Assembly (NCBI GenBank): GCA_963763855.1 | Contig: CAVXPU010000006.1 | Coordinates: forward strand, 1-64,000 | DNA: 64,000 nt | Direction of reading: 5' to 3' | DNA from: JAIBCC01 sp963763855 | GTDB lineage: Bacteria > Acidobacteriota > Blastocatellia > Pyrinomonadales > Pyrinomonadaceae | Part shown: in pieces, positions 26,408 through 35,538 of the stretch | How the letters are laid out: the number at the start of each line of letters is the position of its first letter | How positions within the stretch are numbered: position 1 is the first letter of the stretch | Program-made: the position numbers and the translations under genes | Notes under the pieces: generated by a model | Told to the model about the DNA's origin: nothing | Databases searched by the model: none | What the model saw: the letters and a program-made list of their open reading frames with translations, nothing else

Positions 26408-27253
26408 TCAAACCGCCACGGGAGCGGCAATTTTTCCATGAGATTGATACCCAATCAGGTTCAAATTCTCGTACTTAAAATTCAATAATCCGTCCAATCC
26501 CTTTAAGTTTTCGGCATCTTTGAACTCAAGTTTCGGCAATTCCAAAGGCTCGCGTTTCAGCAATTCTTCGACCTGTACTAAATGATTTGCGTAAATATGT
26601 AAATCGCCAAATGTATGTATGAATTCGCCCACTTCAAGTCCGCAAACATGTGCAATCATTTGAGTTAGCAAAGCGTAGCTGGAAATATTAAAAGGAACCC
26701 CGAGAAACGCGTCCGCCGAACGCTGATAAAGCTGACAATGAAGTGTTTTACCGTTTTCAATCTTAAATTGAAAAAGTGTGTGGCAAGGCGGAAGATCAAC
26801 ATTTACAGCAGTTTGCGGATTCCATCCCGATACAATTAAACGTCGCGAATTTGGATTTATCTCGATTTGCTTGATCAAATCGGCAATCTGATCAAAGCCG
26901 TTCTTTTTGGGGTAGTCTCCGCCAAAAGAACGCCACAAATAGCCGTAAACCGGACCTAAATCGCCTTCTTCACGTCCAAATTTCGAAGTGTGTTCTTCAT
27001 CAGCCCACTCCGCCCAAATATCTACGCCGCGTGCCTGTAGATTTTTTTCGTTTGTATCGCCTGAGAGAAACCAAAATAACTCTTCCGCAATCCAGCGGAA
27101 AGGAACTTTTTTAGTCGTGACAATTGGAAAACTTTCCCTTAAATCAAAGCGGGTTTGATAGCCGAAAACCGAAATTGTACCAACCCCCGTTCGATCCTCG
27201 TGACGAGTTCCGTTTTGTAAAATATGCCGTAAAAGGTCTTGATATTGCTTCAT
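26408..27253 (-). CDS. thyA: Thymidylate synthase
   Basis: 281 residues from the ATG at 27253; a longer frame exists but adds a non-homologous N-terminus. Signatures: YQDLLRHILQNGTRHEDRTG at the start, the catalytic cysteine in LPPCHTLFQF, and QRSADAFLGVPFNISSYA. It makes dTMP from dUMP with methylene-THF. It is divergent from the gene at 27308. folA is nearby but in a separate operon. Confidence 0.95.
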   Translation of the reverse strand: MKQYQDLLRHILQNGTRHEDRTGVGTISVFGYQTRFDLRESFPIVTTKKVPFRWIAEELFWFLSGDTNEKNLQARGVDIWAEWADEEHTSKFGREEGDLGPVYGYLWRSFGGDYPKKNGFDQIADLIKQIEINPNSRRLIVSGWNPQTAVNVDLPPCHTLFQFKIENGKTLHCQLYQRSADAFLGVPFNISSYALLTQMIAHVCGLEVGEFIHTFGDLHIYANHLVQVEELLKREPLELPKLEFKDAENLKGLDGLLNFKYENLNLIGYQSHGKIAAPVAV

Positions 27254-27307
27254 CGTTTGTTGAAAATTCAACTTAAAGTTACCATATTTGATTGGGATTT
27301 GAGAATT

Positions 27308-27769
27308 ATGGAAAACAATTTTGAGGTCAGTTTTAATTCGCCGCAATGCGGTTGGATGTCGATTGGTTTTAAGAACGAAAAAAACGAGTTTAATTCGACA
27401 ACAGCACACGCCCCACATGAGCGTGCCTTGCAGGAGATTTTGCGGATTTTATTTCGTTTATTGGGCGACGAGGATTTCTCGGAAACTTTACGCTGGAATC
27501 GTGATCCTGAAGAATTTGATTTCAATTTTAATAAAAAAGGCAACCAAGTTTCGTTTGCGATTTATCAGTACCCAACCGAAGAACGCTTGAACAATGAAGA
27601 GGAACAAGTATTTGTTCACGATGGCAAAATTGCAGAATTTTGCCAAGCCTTTGACGAAACGTTTACGCAGCTTTATGAAGCTCGTGAGACTGACGAATTT
27701 CAAGCGAATTGGCGGCAACCCTTTCCGCACGAAGAATTTAACAATTTTAAAGAACGACTGACCAAATGA
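27308..27769 (+). CDS. Hypothetical protein, divergent from thyA
   Basis: 153 residues from the ATG at 27308 (MENNFEVSFNSP). No signal peptide or TM segment. Composition is acidic with charged helices. No recognisable domain. Its stop overlaps the next gene by 4 nt (ATGA), so it is probably co-translated with a Trm112-type methyltransferase. The starts of this gene and thyA are 55 bp apart and may share a divergent promoter. Confidence 0.7.
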   Translation: MENNFEVSFNSPQCGWMSIGFKNEKNEFNSTTAHAPHERALQEILRILFRLLGDEDFSETLRWNRDPEEFDFNFNKKGNQVSFAIYQYPTEERLNNEEEQVFVHDGKIAEFCQAFDETFTQLYEARETDEFQANWRQPFPHEEFNNFKERLTK

Positions 27770-28755
27770 AAGAAAAACTTTTAGAACTTCTCGCGTGTCC
27801 AACCTGCGGCGGCGACATTTTATTGCCATACGTAGCCAAATATGACGACAAGGAGATTATCGAAGCGGTCTTATCATGCAAGAAATGTTCTCGTGAATAT
27901 AAGGTTGAGCGAGGAGTGCCGCGTTTTGCCGATTTGGAAAAAATTGAACAAGATAAGGCAGACACCGCGGAAAATTTCGGCTGGCAATGGACGCATTTTA
28001 CCCAAGAAGATAAAAAATACGCGGACCAGTTTTTGGGCTGGCTGCAACCGGTTAAACCTGAATTTTTTAAAGATAAACTGGTGATTGAAGGCGGCTGCGG
28101 AAAAGGCAGACACACGAGTTTAGCTGCGGAATGGGGAGCGAAAGAAGTTATCGGCATTGATTTGAGCATTGCAGTCGAATCCGCTTTCGAGGCGACCAAA
28201 CACTTGCCAAACGTCCATATTGTTCAAGCGGATCTTTTCAAATTACCGTTTAAAAGAGTCTTTGATTACGCTTTTTCGGTGGGGGTTTTGCACCACACGC
28301 CCGATCCGAAGGGAGCGTTTGTCTCACTTGCGGGAAAGGTTAAAAAAGGCGGACATATTTCAGCCTGGATCTACGGAGCCGAAAATAATGAATGGATCAC
28401 TCGTTACGTAAATCCGATTCGAGAAGGTTTTACGTCAAAAATTAATCAACCGACGCTTTATCAACTTTCTAAATTGCCGACAGTAGGCGTATTTTTAGCC
28501 TCAAAATTGATTTACAAACCGCTGGATAAAACTGCACTTGGCAAAAAACTTTTTTACAGCGATTATTTAACTCATTTGGGAGGCTTCGGCTGGCGTGAGC
28601 AGCATAATATCGTCTTCGACCATTTAGTCGCCCCAACCGCCTTTTACATTTCCAAACCTGATTTTGAAACTTGGTGGGAAGAAATAAAGGCTGAAAATGT
28701 GGAAATTATTTGGCATAATCAAAATTCTTGGTGTGGATTTGGAGAGGTAAAATAA
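27766..28755 (+). CDS. Methyltransferase with Trm112-like zinc ribbon
   Basis: 329 residues. The N-terminus is a Trm112-like ribbon (LLACPTCGGD, CKKCSREYKVERGVPRF). The body is a class I SAM methyltransferase with VIEGGCGKGRHTS as motif I and VGVLHHTPDPKGAF as motif IV. The Cys pairs and Rossmann motif are intact. It may methylate lipid or sugar intermediates; the adjacent TPR, zincin, methyltransferase, glycosyltransferase and asnB genes lie in the same run. Substrate unknown. Confidence 0.88.
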   Translation: MKEKLLELLACPTCGGDILLPYVAKYDDKEIIEAVLSCKKCSREYKVERGVPRFADLEKIEQDKADTAENFGWQWTHFTQEDKKYADQFLGWLQPVKPEFFKDKLVIEGGCGKGRHTSLAAEWGAKEVIGIDLSIAVESAFEATKHLPNVHIVQADLFKLPFKRVFDYAFSVGVLHHTPDPKGAFVSLAGKVKKGGHISAWIYGAENNEWITRYVNPIREGFTSKINQPTLYQLSKLPTVGVFLASKLIYKPLDKTALGKKLFYSDYLTHLGGFGWREQHNIVFDHLVAPTAFYISKPDFETWWEEIKAENVEIIWHNQNSWCGFGEVK

Positions 28756-28770
28756 TTTTGGAGTCGTTCT

Positions 28771-30528
28771 ATGTTTGCACTTAAACCTAACAAAAAAATT
28801 GGCTTGTTGTTTTTGTTAGTTGTTTTCTCAACTAATATTGTTGGGCAAAACGACGAAAAAAAAGCAATTGAGCTTTATGAAAAAGGAATTCAGTTAGGAA
28901 AAGATGGTAACTACGAAGAAGCCTTAAAAATTCTCAAGCAAAGTCAAAAACTTAATCCAAAACAATTCGGAATCAATAATGGTTTGGGCGTTGCTTATAT
29001 GTTTTTGGGTAAATTTGGGGAAGCTGTTGATAATTTACATAAAGCGATTCAACTATATCCAAATGATGACCTAGTTAGAGTTAATTTCTGTTTAGCGTTA
29101 GATCTGAATAAAGAACTTGAGAAAGCAATTTTTCAATGCCAAGAAGCAGTTAAAATCAATCCCGAATCTTCCGTGGCATACTATCTTTTAGCTAATAAAC
29201 TACAAAAAGCAAATCGACTTGATGAAGCTATTGAAACAATTGAGGAAGCTTTGCTCAAATTTCCCCAAGAAGAAAAACTTCTGTTTTCACTTGGCAGTTT
29301 TTATTCGGCAAGAAGTAATTTCATAGACGCATTAAAAATTTTAGAAAAGCTTGTCCAAGCAAAACCAAAAGTTTCTGCGTATCGAGTCGCTTTGTCCGAA
29401 GCATATTTGCGATTTGAAAGAGTTGACGAAGCAGCAGCTACTGCACTCGAAGCCATCGAGCTTGATGTTCAAAATCCATTCGCTTATTACCGTTTAGCAA
29501 AAGTTTATTACGAAATTGCAATGTATGAAGAAGCGGTTTCTGCTCTAAGAAAATCTGTCGAACTAAGCCCTAATGTAGGAGAGATTTATTTTTTATACGG
29601 GCAAACTCTTTCCAAAATGGGTAATGCATCACAAGCTATAGTAAATTTAAGAGAAGCAGTAAGATTGATGCCGGATTATACTCCTGCTCTTTACACTTTA
29701 GGAAAAGCGTTAAATGATGATGCTCGTTTTGCCGAAGCAGTTGAACCTTTGACCAAAGTTGATGAATTAAACCCCAATGATTCTGATATTAAGTCTGGGT
29801 TAGGTTTAGCTCTCATGGAATCAGGAAACTACGACAGAGCGTTAAAAGTATTATTTGAACTTGATAAATTAAAACCTACCAACGAATTGGTTAAAATGTT
29901 AATTAGTGTGGCAAACGCTCGCAAAAAAGGGGTTTCGGAGATCCAGCAAGTAAAAAATCGCGTAAATTCCAATCCGAATGACATTGAAGCCAAGAAATAT
30001 TTAGCAAAACTATATCAATTTACAGGAGATATAGCTCAGTCTGAAAAACTGCTTTATGAAGCATTTAAACAAGCACCTGAAACAGCTGAATCAAATAATG
30101 AGCTGTCAGTTTTTTATACTGATTCTAGGCGATATGACATAGCTATCAAGTACCTTCGCCGTGCGGTTGAACTCAAAAAACATCATATTTTGTATCTTAG
30201 TCTGGCAAATAATTTAACTAAATTGGGTCGAACAAATGAAGCAATCGAAGCCTATCAAAAAGCCTTAGAGATAAAACCCGGTTCACAATATGTTCTGAAA
30301 TTTTATGCAGAGGCTTTGAGGGACACTGGAAAAAAAAGAGATGCAATTGGAATTTATAAACAATTGCTTGAAGTAGAACCAAATAATACAGCCGCAATGT
30401 TTAATCTTTCACTGCTTTACCTTTACTTGTTGGATAAACCAACTGCACAAGTTTATTATGAAAGATTGCTTAAATTGGATAAAAATTTAGCAAGAAACCT
30501 TTCGTGGATATTTCGTATTAAAAAATAA
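28771..30528 (+). CDS. Exported TPR-repeat protein
   Basis: 585 residues: a signal peptide (residues 1-26, ending VGQN) then about 14 tetratricopeptide-type helix pairs, with repeated NPNDxxxxxxLGLALMESGNYDRAL-style patterns. It is probably periplasmic and serves as a protein-interaction platform. It starts 16 nt after the methyltransferase. The TPR order suggests one continuous superhelix. No enzymatic domain is seen. Confidence 0.88.
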   Translation: MFALKPNKKIGLLFLLVVFSTNIVGQNDEKKAIELYEKGIQLGKDGNYEEALKILKQSQKLNPKQFGINNGLGVAYMFLGKFGEAVDNLHKAIQLYPNDDLVRVNFCLALDLNKELEKAIFQCQEAVKINPESSVAYYLLANKLQKANRLDEAIETIEEALLKFPQEEKLLFSLGSFYSARSNFIDALKILEKLVQAKPKVSAYRVALSEAYLRFERVDEAAATALEAIELDVQNPFAYYRLAKVYYEIAMYEEAVSALRKSVELSPNVGEIYFLYGQTLSKMGNASQAIVNLREAVRLMPDYTPALYTLGKALNDDARFAEAVEPLTKVDELNPNDSDIKSGLGLALMESGNYDRALKVLFELDKLKPTNELVKMLISVANARKKGVSEIQQVKNRVNSNPNDIEAKKYLAKLYQFTGDIAQSEKLLYEAFKQAPETAESNNELSVFYTDSRRYDIAIKYLRRAVELKKHHILYLSLANNLTKLGRTNEAIEAYQKALEIKPGSQYVLKFYAEALRDTGKKRDAIGIYKQLLEVEPNNTAAMFNLSLLYLYLLDKPTAQVYYERLLKLDKNLARNLSWIFRIKK

Positions 30529-30532
30529 ACCA

Positions 30533-31198
30533 ATGAAATTTGATAAAGGCATTAATAAAAAATATCGCAAATCAATTGACGACGCTTTTCAGACTATTTT
30601 GGCGAAAGGCGACAAGTTTCACAAGTTTGTTGCAAAAAATATTCTTGAATCTCAGATGATAATTTGCGTATTTCCGGTTTCAAAAGTAAATGCTTCGGGA
30701 ATATCGGGCGTAACTAATCCGACTTTAGCAAACGAAAGGATTTTGTCTGAAAGATTAGATTTAGACGAGGCATTCAAAGAAGTTTTCATCACTTTTGCTG
30801 AGGAAACTATTGATAATGGCGGGCAACGTGGTTGCGAAGGAACGTTGGTTCACGAAGGTTGTCATGCTTACGATTTCGCCCGTGCGATTGCAAGCTTTTC
30901 CAATGCTGATAACGAAAAGCCCTTTAATCCAACGCTTTACGAACTAGAATGGGAAGCACATGTTTCCGCCGCAGAGTATATGCTAAGAATTGGCAAAGAC
31001 GAATATATCCAAGAAGGATTGGATTTATTGGTTTTAGGTGAGCTTAACGGCAAACATTACGTTAATGAAAAAGGAATCAAAAAGCGTCTGAAAAATAGCT
31101 ACGGCTTGGAGCAGGGCGGAAATTTAGGTCCGAGAATTAGCGAAATGACTGATCTGAAAATGCGTAAAAAAGGTATTATTAAGAGCCTTTTCAGTTAA
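30533..31198 (+). CDS. Putative HExxH zinc metalloprotease-like protein
   Basis: 221 residues. The segment GTLVHEGCHAYDFARAI contains HEGCH, an HExxH zinc-binding motif, and the later YELEWEAHVSAAEYM has an acidic residue that could be the third ligand. This would make it a zincin-type protease or a relative. There is no signal peptide. It lies between an exported TPR protein and a methyltransferase in the same direction, with only 4 nt gaps. Substrate unknown. Confidence 0.55.
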   Translation: MKFDKGINKKYRKSIDDAFQTILAKGDKFHKFVAKNILESQMIICVFPVSKVNASGISGVTNPTLANERILSERLDLDEAFKEVFITFAEETIDNGGQRGCEGTLVHEGCHAYDFARAIASFSNADNEKPFNPTLYELEWEAHVSAAEYMLRIGKDEYIQEGLDLLVLGELNGKHYVNEKGIKKRLKNSYGLEQGGNLGPRISEMTDLKMRKKGIIKSLFS

Positions 31199-31202
31199 AT
31201 TT

Positions 31203-32027
31203 ATGAATCAACAAACGCTTGCCAAAGAAATGGAGCAGCATACTTACGGCATCATGAATGATGTCGAGGATAAGCACTGGTGGTTTGTCGGTCGGCGGGC
31301 GATTTTGGAAAGTTTTTTGCATAAAATTGCTGGAAGTTTTGTTACTCGTTTTGAGTCCCGCTTTCAGGCGGAAAATGTTGGAAAAGAGCCTGCTGAAGCA
31401 GGGACTCAAAACGCAATCCGAATTCTTGATGTTGGTTGCGGGACTGGTGCAAACCTTGAAATGCTTAAGCAATTTGGCGAATCTGAAGGCGTTGATGTTT
31501 CGGACGATGCACTGGAATTTTGCCGAAAAAAGGGTTTGAAAGTTCATAAAGGTTTAGCGGAAAAGCTTCCTTTTGAAGATGAAAGTTATGATTTGGTAAC
31601 GGCTTTGGATGTGGTTGAGCATTTAGACGACGACGTTTCGGGTTTGAGAGAGATGAACCGCGTGCTGAAAAAAGGTGGCAAAACATTGATTTTCGTTCCG
31701 GCATTTATGTGGCTCTGGGGCGTTCAAGACGATATTTCAAATCATCGAATTCGATACACTCGCCAGCAAATTGTCGAGAGATTAGAAAAGGCGGGTTTTA
31801 CGATTGAACGTGCAACTTACGCTAATATTACTTTTTTCTTGCCGATTCTTGCCGGCAGAACGATCATGAGATTGACTGGAATCAAGCCGGAATCGGAGAA
31901 TAATGTCAATGTTTCGGCACTCAATGTTTTTTTCGGAAAAATTTTTAGCTCGGAAAAATATTGGCTCAATCGTGCGAATTTTCCTTTTGGGGTTTCGATT
32001 GTGATAGTGGCTACAAAAAATACATAA
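31203..32027 (+). CDS. Class I SAM methyltransferase
   Basis: 274 residues. Motif I is ILDVGCGTGANLEML (about residues 75-90), followed by the DALEFCRKKG strand and VTALDVVEHL. The N-terminus (MNQQTLAKEMEQHTYG) carries an in-frame insertion of about 22 residues encoded by a palindromic DNA element (31347-31413), just before motif I. The reading frame remains open. It likely acts in lipid or polysaccharide modification with the next genes. Confidence 0.88.
   Translation: MNQQTLAKEMEQHTYGIMNDVEDKHWWFVGRRAILESFLHKIAGSFVTRFESRFQAENVGKEPAEAGTQNAIRILDVGCGTGANLEMLKQFGESEGVDVSDDALEFCRKKGLKVHKGLAEKLPFEDESYDLVTALDVVEHLDDDVSGLREMNRVLKKGGKTLIFVPAFMWLWGVQDDISNHRIRYTRQQIVERLEKAGFTIERATYANITFFLPILAGRTIMRLTGIKPESENNVNVSALNVFFGKIFSSEKYWLNRANFPFGVSIVIVATKNT
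31347..31413. repeat. REP-like palindrome inside coding sequence
   Basis: CGTTTTGAGTCCC (31347-31359) pairs perfectly with GGGACTCAAAACG (31401-31413). Inside each arm a smaller hairpin forms (CCGC...GCGG and CCTGC...GCAGG). A related copy with the TGAGTCCCGC head is at 53661. It is in frame within the methyltransferase. Confidence 0.6.
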
Positions 32028-32036
32028 TTGGTTTTT

Positions 32037-33021
32037 ATGGAAAATAATCCTGAACTTTCGCTGTTTCTTCCTGTTTTGAACGAAGAAGATAATTTGCATC
32101 CGATGCACGCGAAAATAAAAGAAGCGTTGGAATCATTAGGCAAAACGGCGGAGGTAATTTACGTTGACGATGGTTCAACTGATAAATCTCTGCAAGTTTT
32201 GAAAGAAATTGCGGCGGGAGATTCACGTGTGAGAGTACTTTCCCTTCGTCGGAATTATGGGCAAACTGCCGCGATGTCAGCCGGAATTGACGCGGCGAAA
32301 GGCGAAATTTTGATTCCGATGGACGCGGATTTGCAAAATGATCCAAAGGATATCGCCAAGCTTTTGGATAAATTGGGCGAGGGTTACGACGTAGTTTCGG
32401 GTTGGCGAAAGAATCGGCAGGATAAGCTCATTTCGCGAAAAATTCCGTCGCAGATTGCTAATCGAATCATCTCTTGGATTGGCGGAGTTCCGCTTCACGA
32501 TTACGGCTGCAGCCTCAAAGCTTATCGGCGGGAAGTTATACAAGACGTTAAGCTTTATGGAGAAATGCATCGTTTTATTCCGATTTACGCGAGCTGGGCG
32601 GGTGCACGTGTAACGGAAATTCCGGTTGACCATCACGCCCGAACAATGGGTAAATCGAAATATGGAATATTCGCGAACAATAAAAGTAATTTTCGATTTG
32701 ATGACGATAAAATTTATGGCATCATATCAAACGAAACCGATTTACGTTTTTGGCACTTTTGGCATGATCGCGTTTTTCGTGTCAATTTTAGCCGGTCTTT
32801 ACGCGGTATTCATGAAAGGAGCGAGATTTTTCGGCTTTCCGCGGCTTCAAGCAGATTTTGTAGAAACGCCTTTGCCGATTTTGTCCATTATGATGTTTGC
32901 GATTGCTCTGCAATTTTTTCTCATGGGACTTTTGGCAGAAATGATGGTGCGAACTTATCACGAATCACAGGACAAGGCGATTTACGCCGTGAGGGAAAAA
33001 ATTGGCTTTGATGGTAAATAA
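32037..33021 (+). pseudogene. GT2 polyprenyl-phosphate glycosyltransferase (one frameshift)
   Basis: N-terminal GT-A domain: LSLFLPVLNEEDNL, IYVDDGSTD, PMDADLQNDP and the SGWRKNRQD block. The C-terminal part with two TM segments (about YVFGTFGMIAFFVSILAGLY and LSIMMFAIALQFFLMG) is in a different frame. Removing one A at 32666-32667 restores KYGYSRTIKVIFDL and joins them. This resembles GtrB/DPM-type enzymes that load sugar on a polyprenyl carrier. No stop-codon decay is seen beyond the single shift. Confidence 0.8.
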
Positions 33022-33072
33022 TAAGATGATTTTAACAATCCAAAATCCGCAATCCAAAATCTAAAATCGAAT

Positions 33073-34998
33073 ATGTGTGGCATAGCAGGTTGGGCAAATT
33101 TAGATGGGAATAATCGCCGATGTTTGGCGACGAAGTAATTCTGCAATCAATGTGTGATGCGATCTGGCATCGTGGACCCGATTCGGAAGGAATTTGGCTC
33201 GGCACGGGCGTGGCACTCGGAATGCGTCGGCTTTCGATTATTGACTTAAGCACAGGCGATCAACCGGTTTGGAATGAAGATCGGACAATCGTTGTGGTAA
33301 TGAATGGCGAGATTTATAATTACCGCGAGCTTCGCCAGGAACTTCAAAAACAGGGGCATTCATTTCACGGAGCATCCGATACTGAGGTTTTGCCGCATCT
33401 TTACGAAGAATACGGCGAAGCGATGGTTGATAAACTCAATGGAATGTTTTGCTTTGCATTGTGGGATTTTCGCAATCAAAAACTTGTTATCGCCCGCGAT
33501 AGATTTGGTGAAAAACCGCTTTATTATGGCATTTTTGAAGATAAATTACTTTTTGCTTCTGAACCGAAAGTTTTGTTGACTCATCCATCAGTCGAACCGA
33601 GTTTGAATCTCGAATCGCTTCGTCAATATCTTTCTTTCGACTACGTTCCCGCTCCAAATTCGATTTATCAAGGGATTTCAAAACTTCCAGCCGCACATAT
33701 TTTGACTCTGCACGATGGAGTTTTGAAAACGAGACGATATTGGCAGCTTAGTTTTCATAAAAATGGTCACACGCCTTCCTTGAAAGATGCCACCGCCCAG
33801 CTCAGCGATTTGATGGCTGATTCTGTGAGAATGCGACTCGATTTCTGATGTTCCGCTTGGGATTTTACTTTCCGGCGGCGTAGATTCCTCAACCGTTGCG
33901 GCTTATGCAACACAGTTTTCAAGCGAAAAGGTTAAAACATTTTCTATCGGTTTTGAAGAGGATTCGTTTGATGAATCGAAATATGCCAGAGAGGTTGCAA
34001 ATCATTTAGGCACAGAACATTACGAAGAAAAATTGAGCGTTGATACGGCTGCTGATTTGATCTCAGATATCGGAACGTGGCTCGACGAACCAATTTCTGA
34101 TGGTTCACTATTACCGACTTTTTTGCTTTCGAAATTTGTCAGAAAACACGTCACGGTGGCACTCGGCGGAGATGGCGGCGATGAGATTTTTGCCGGTTAT
34201 CCGATGTATTACGCACATAAAATGGCGAAAGTATATGGAGCGATTCCGAGTTTTGTTAGATCCGGAATGATCGAACCCGTTGTAAATTCTCTGCCCGTTT
34301 CTACCAAAAATCTTTCCTTCGATTATAAGGCAAAGCGATTTGTCGCTGCCTCGAAATATGATGTTGTAACTCGGCATCATTCATGGTTTGGTTCTTTTTC
34401 GCCTGATGGGCAGATGGATTTGCTGACCGAAAGTGTAAAAGATTTAACTCGCTACGACATTTATCAAGACGCGAAAGACTTATTGAAGATTTGTGATGCT
34501 CAAGATCAAATTGAGCAAATGCAATTTTTGGATATGAATTTTTATTTGGCGGAGGATATTTTAACAAAGGTTGATCGGGCGAGCATGGCGGTTTCTTTGG
34601 AAGTGAGAGCTCCTTTTCTCGATCACCGGGTTGCCGAATTTGCCGCGTCCCTACCGCTTGATTACAAGCTGAACGGCAGCAACGGCAAGTATATTTTGAA
34701 AAAAGCCGTCGAAAAACTTCTTCCAAAATCTATTATCAAACGCCCGAAAAAAGGTTTTGGAATTCCGATTGCCGATTGGCTAAAAGGCAAACTCAATCCG
34801 CTGGCTCACGATTTACTCTCGCGTGATCGCCTGATAAAGCAGGATTTATTCGATTATGAATATGTAGAGAAATTGCTTCACGAACACGAAACCGGTATTG
34901 CCAGCAATCACAAACAACTTTGGACTTTATTGGTTTTCCAACTTTGGTATGATAATTTTTTCGTTTCCCGCAAAAAGCAGATTATCGCTAAGCGTTGA
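33073..34998 (+). pseudogene. asnB: Asparagine synthase, glutamine-hydrolysing (two frameshifts)
   Basis: The first codons read MCGIAGWANLDG, with the nucleophile Cys2 of a class II amidotransferase. After about 15 codons the frame shifts near 33115-33120 (one base missing) and again near 33840 (one extra G); after correction the synthetase part reads RLISDVPLGILLSGGVDSS and continues to 34998. Everything else is intact, so the lesion is recent or an assembly error. An intact paralogue lies at 61102-63018. It follows a GT2 gene, as in polysaccharide clusters. Confidence 0.8.
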
Positions 34999-35482
34999 TT
35001 CCGTAAACGTAAAATTTCCCGAGTTCATCGTATTCATCTCGGATATGTTTCATTCCAATTTTTTCCAATACATGAAGTGAGCCGTTGTTTTCTATATCTA
35101 CCGTCGCATATACGGTTTGTAGATTCAATTCGTCCAAGCCAAATTCAATTAATCTCCGACCAATTTCCGTTGCGTAACCTTTACCCCATTCTTCAGTTTT
35201 TAGAATATAACTAATTTCCCATTCGGCTGGATATGAGGGACGTGGGCGAATTGCCGTGTGTCCGAGATACCTTCCGTCAGACTTTTCGAATACTCCGTAG
35301 ATCGTATTAATTCCTTTTGGATAGAAATATTCAGTTAATTTTCGCCAAAGTATTTCCGCTGATTCTTCCGACATGACGCCATTATCGACAAATTCCATAA
35401 CTCTATCATTTGTAAATAGGGCAACCAGATTTGTTTTATCACTTTCCTGATAGTGCCTGAAAATTAATCGATTTGTTTCCAT
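34988..35482 (-). CDS. GNAT-family N-acetyltransferase (RimJ/RimL-like)
   Basis: 164 residues: METNRLIFRHYQESDKTNLVALF at the start and the acetyl-CoA-binding block EEWGKGYATEIGRRLIEFG, a GNAT signature. It probably acetylates an N-terminus or small amine. It converges with the broken asnB, overlapping 11 nt at the ends. Confidence 0.9.
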   Translation of the reverse strand: METNRLIFRHYQESDKTNLVALFTNDRVMEFVDNGVMSEESAEILWRKLTEYFYPKGINTIYGVFEKSDGRYLGHTAIRPRPSYPAEWEISYILKTEEWGKGYATEIGRRLIEFGLDELNLQTVYATVDIENNGSLHVLEKIGMKHIRDEYDELGKFYVYGINA

Positions 35483-35538
35483 AAACTAAAAAACCCATGC
35501 TGGAAAAACATCGCTAATTTATCTATCATTATTAATAA

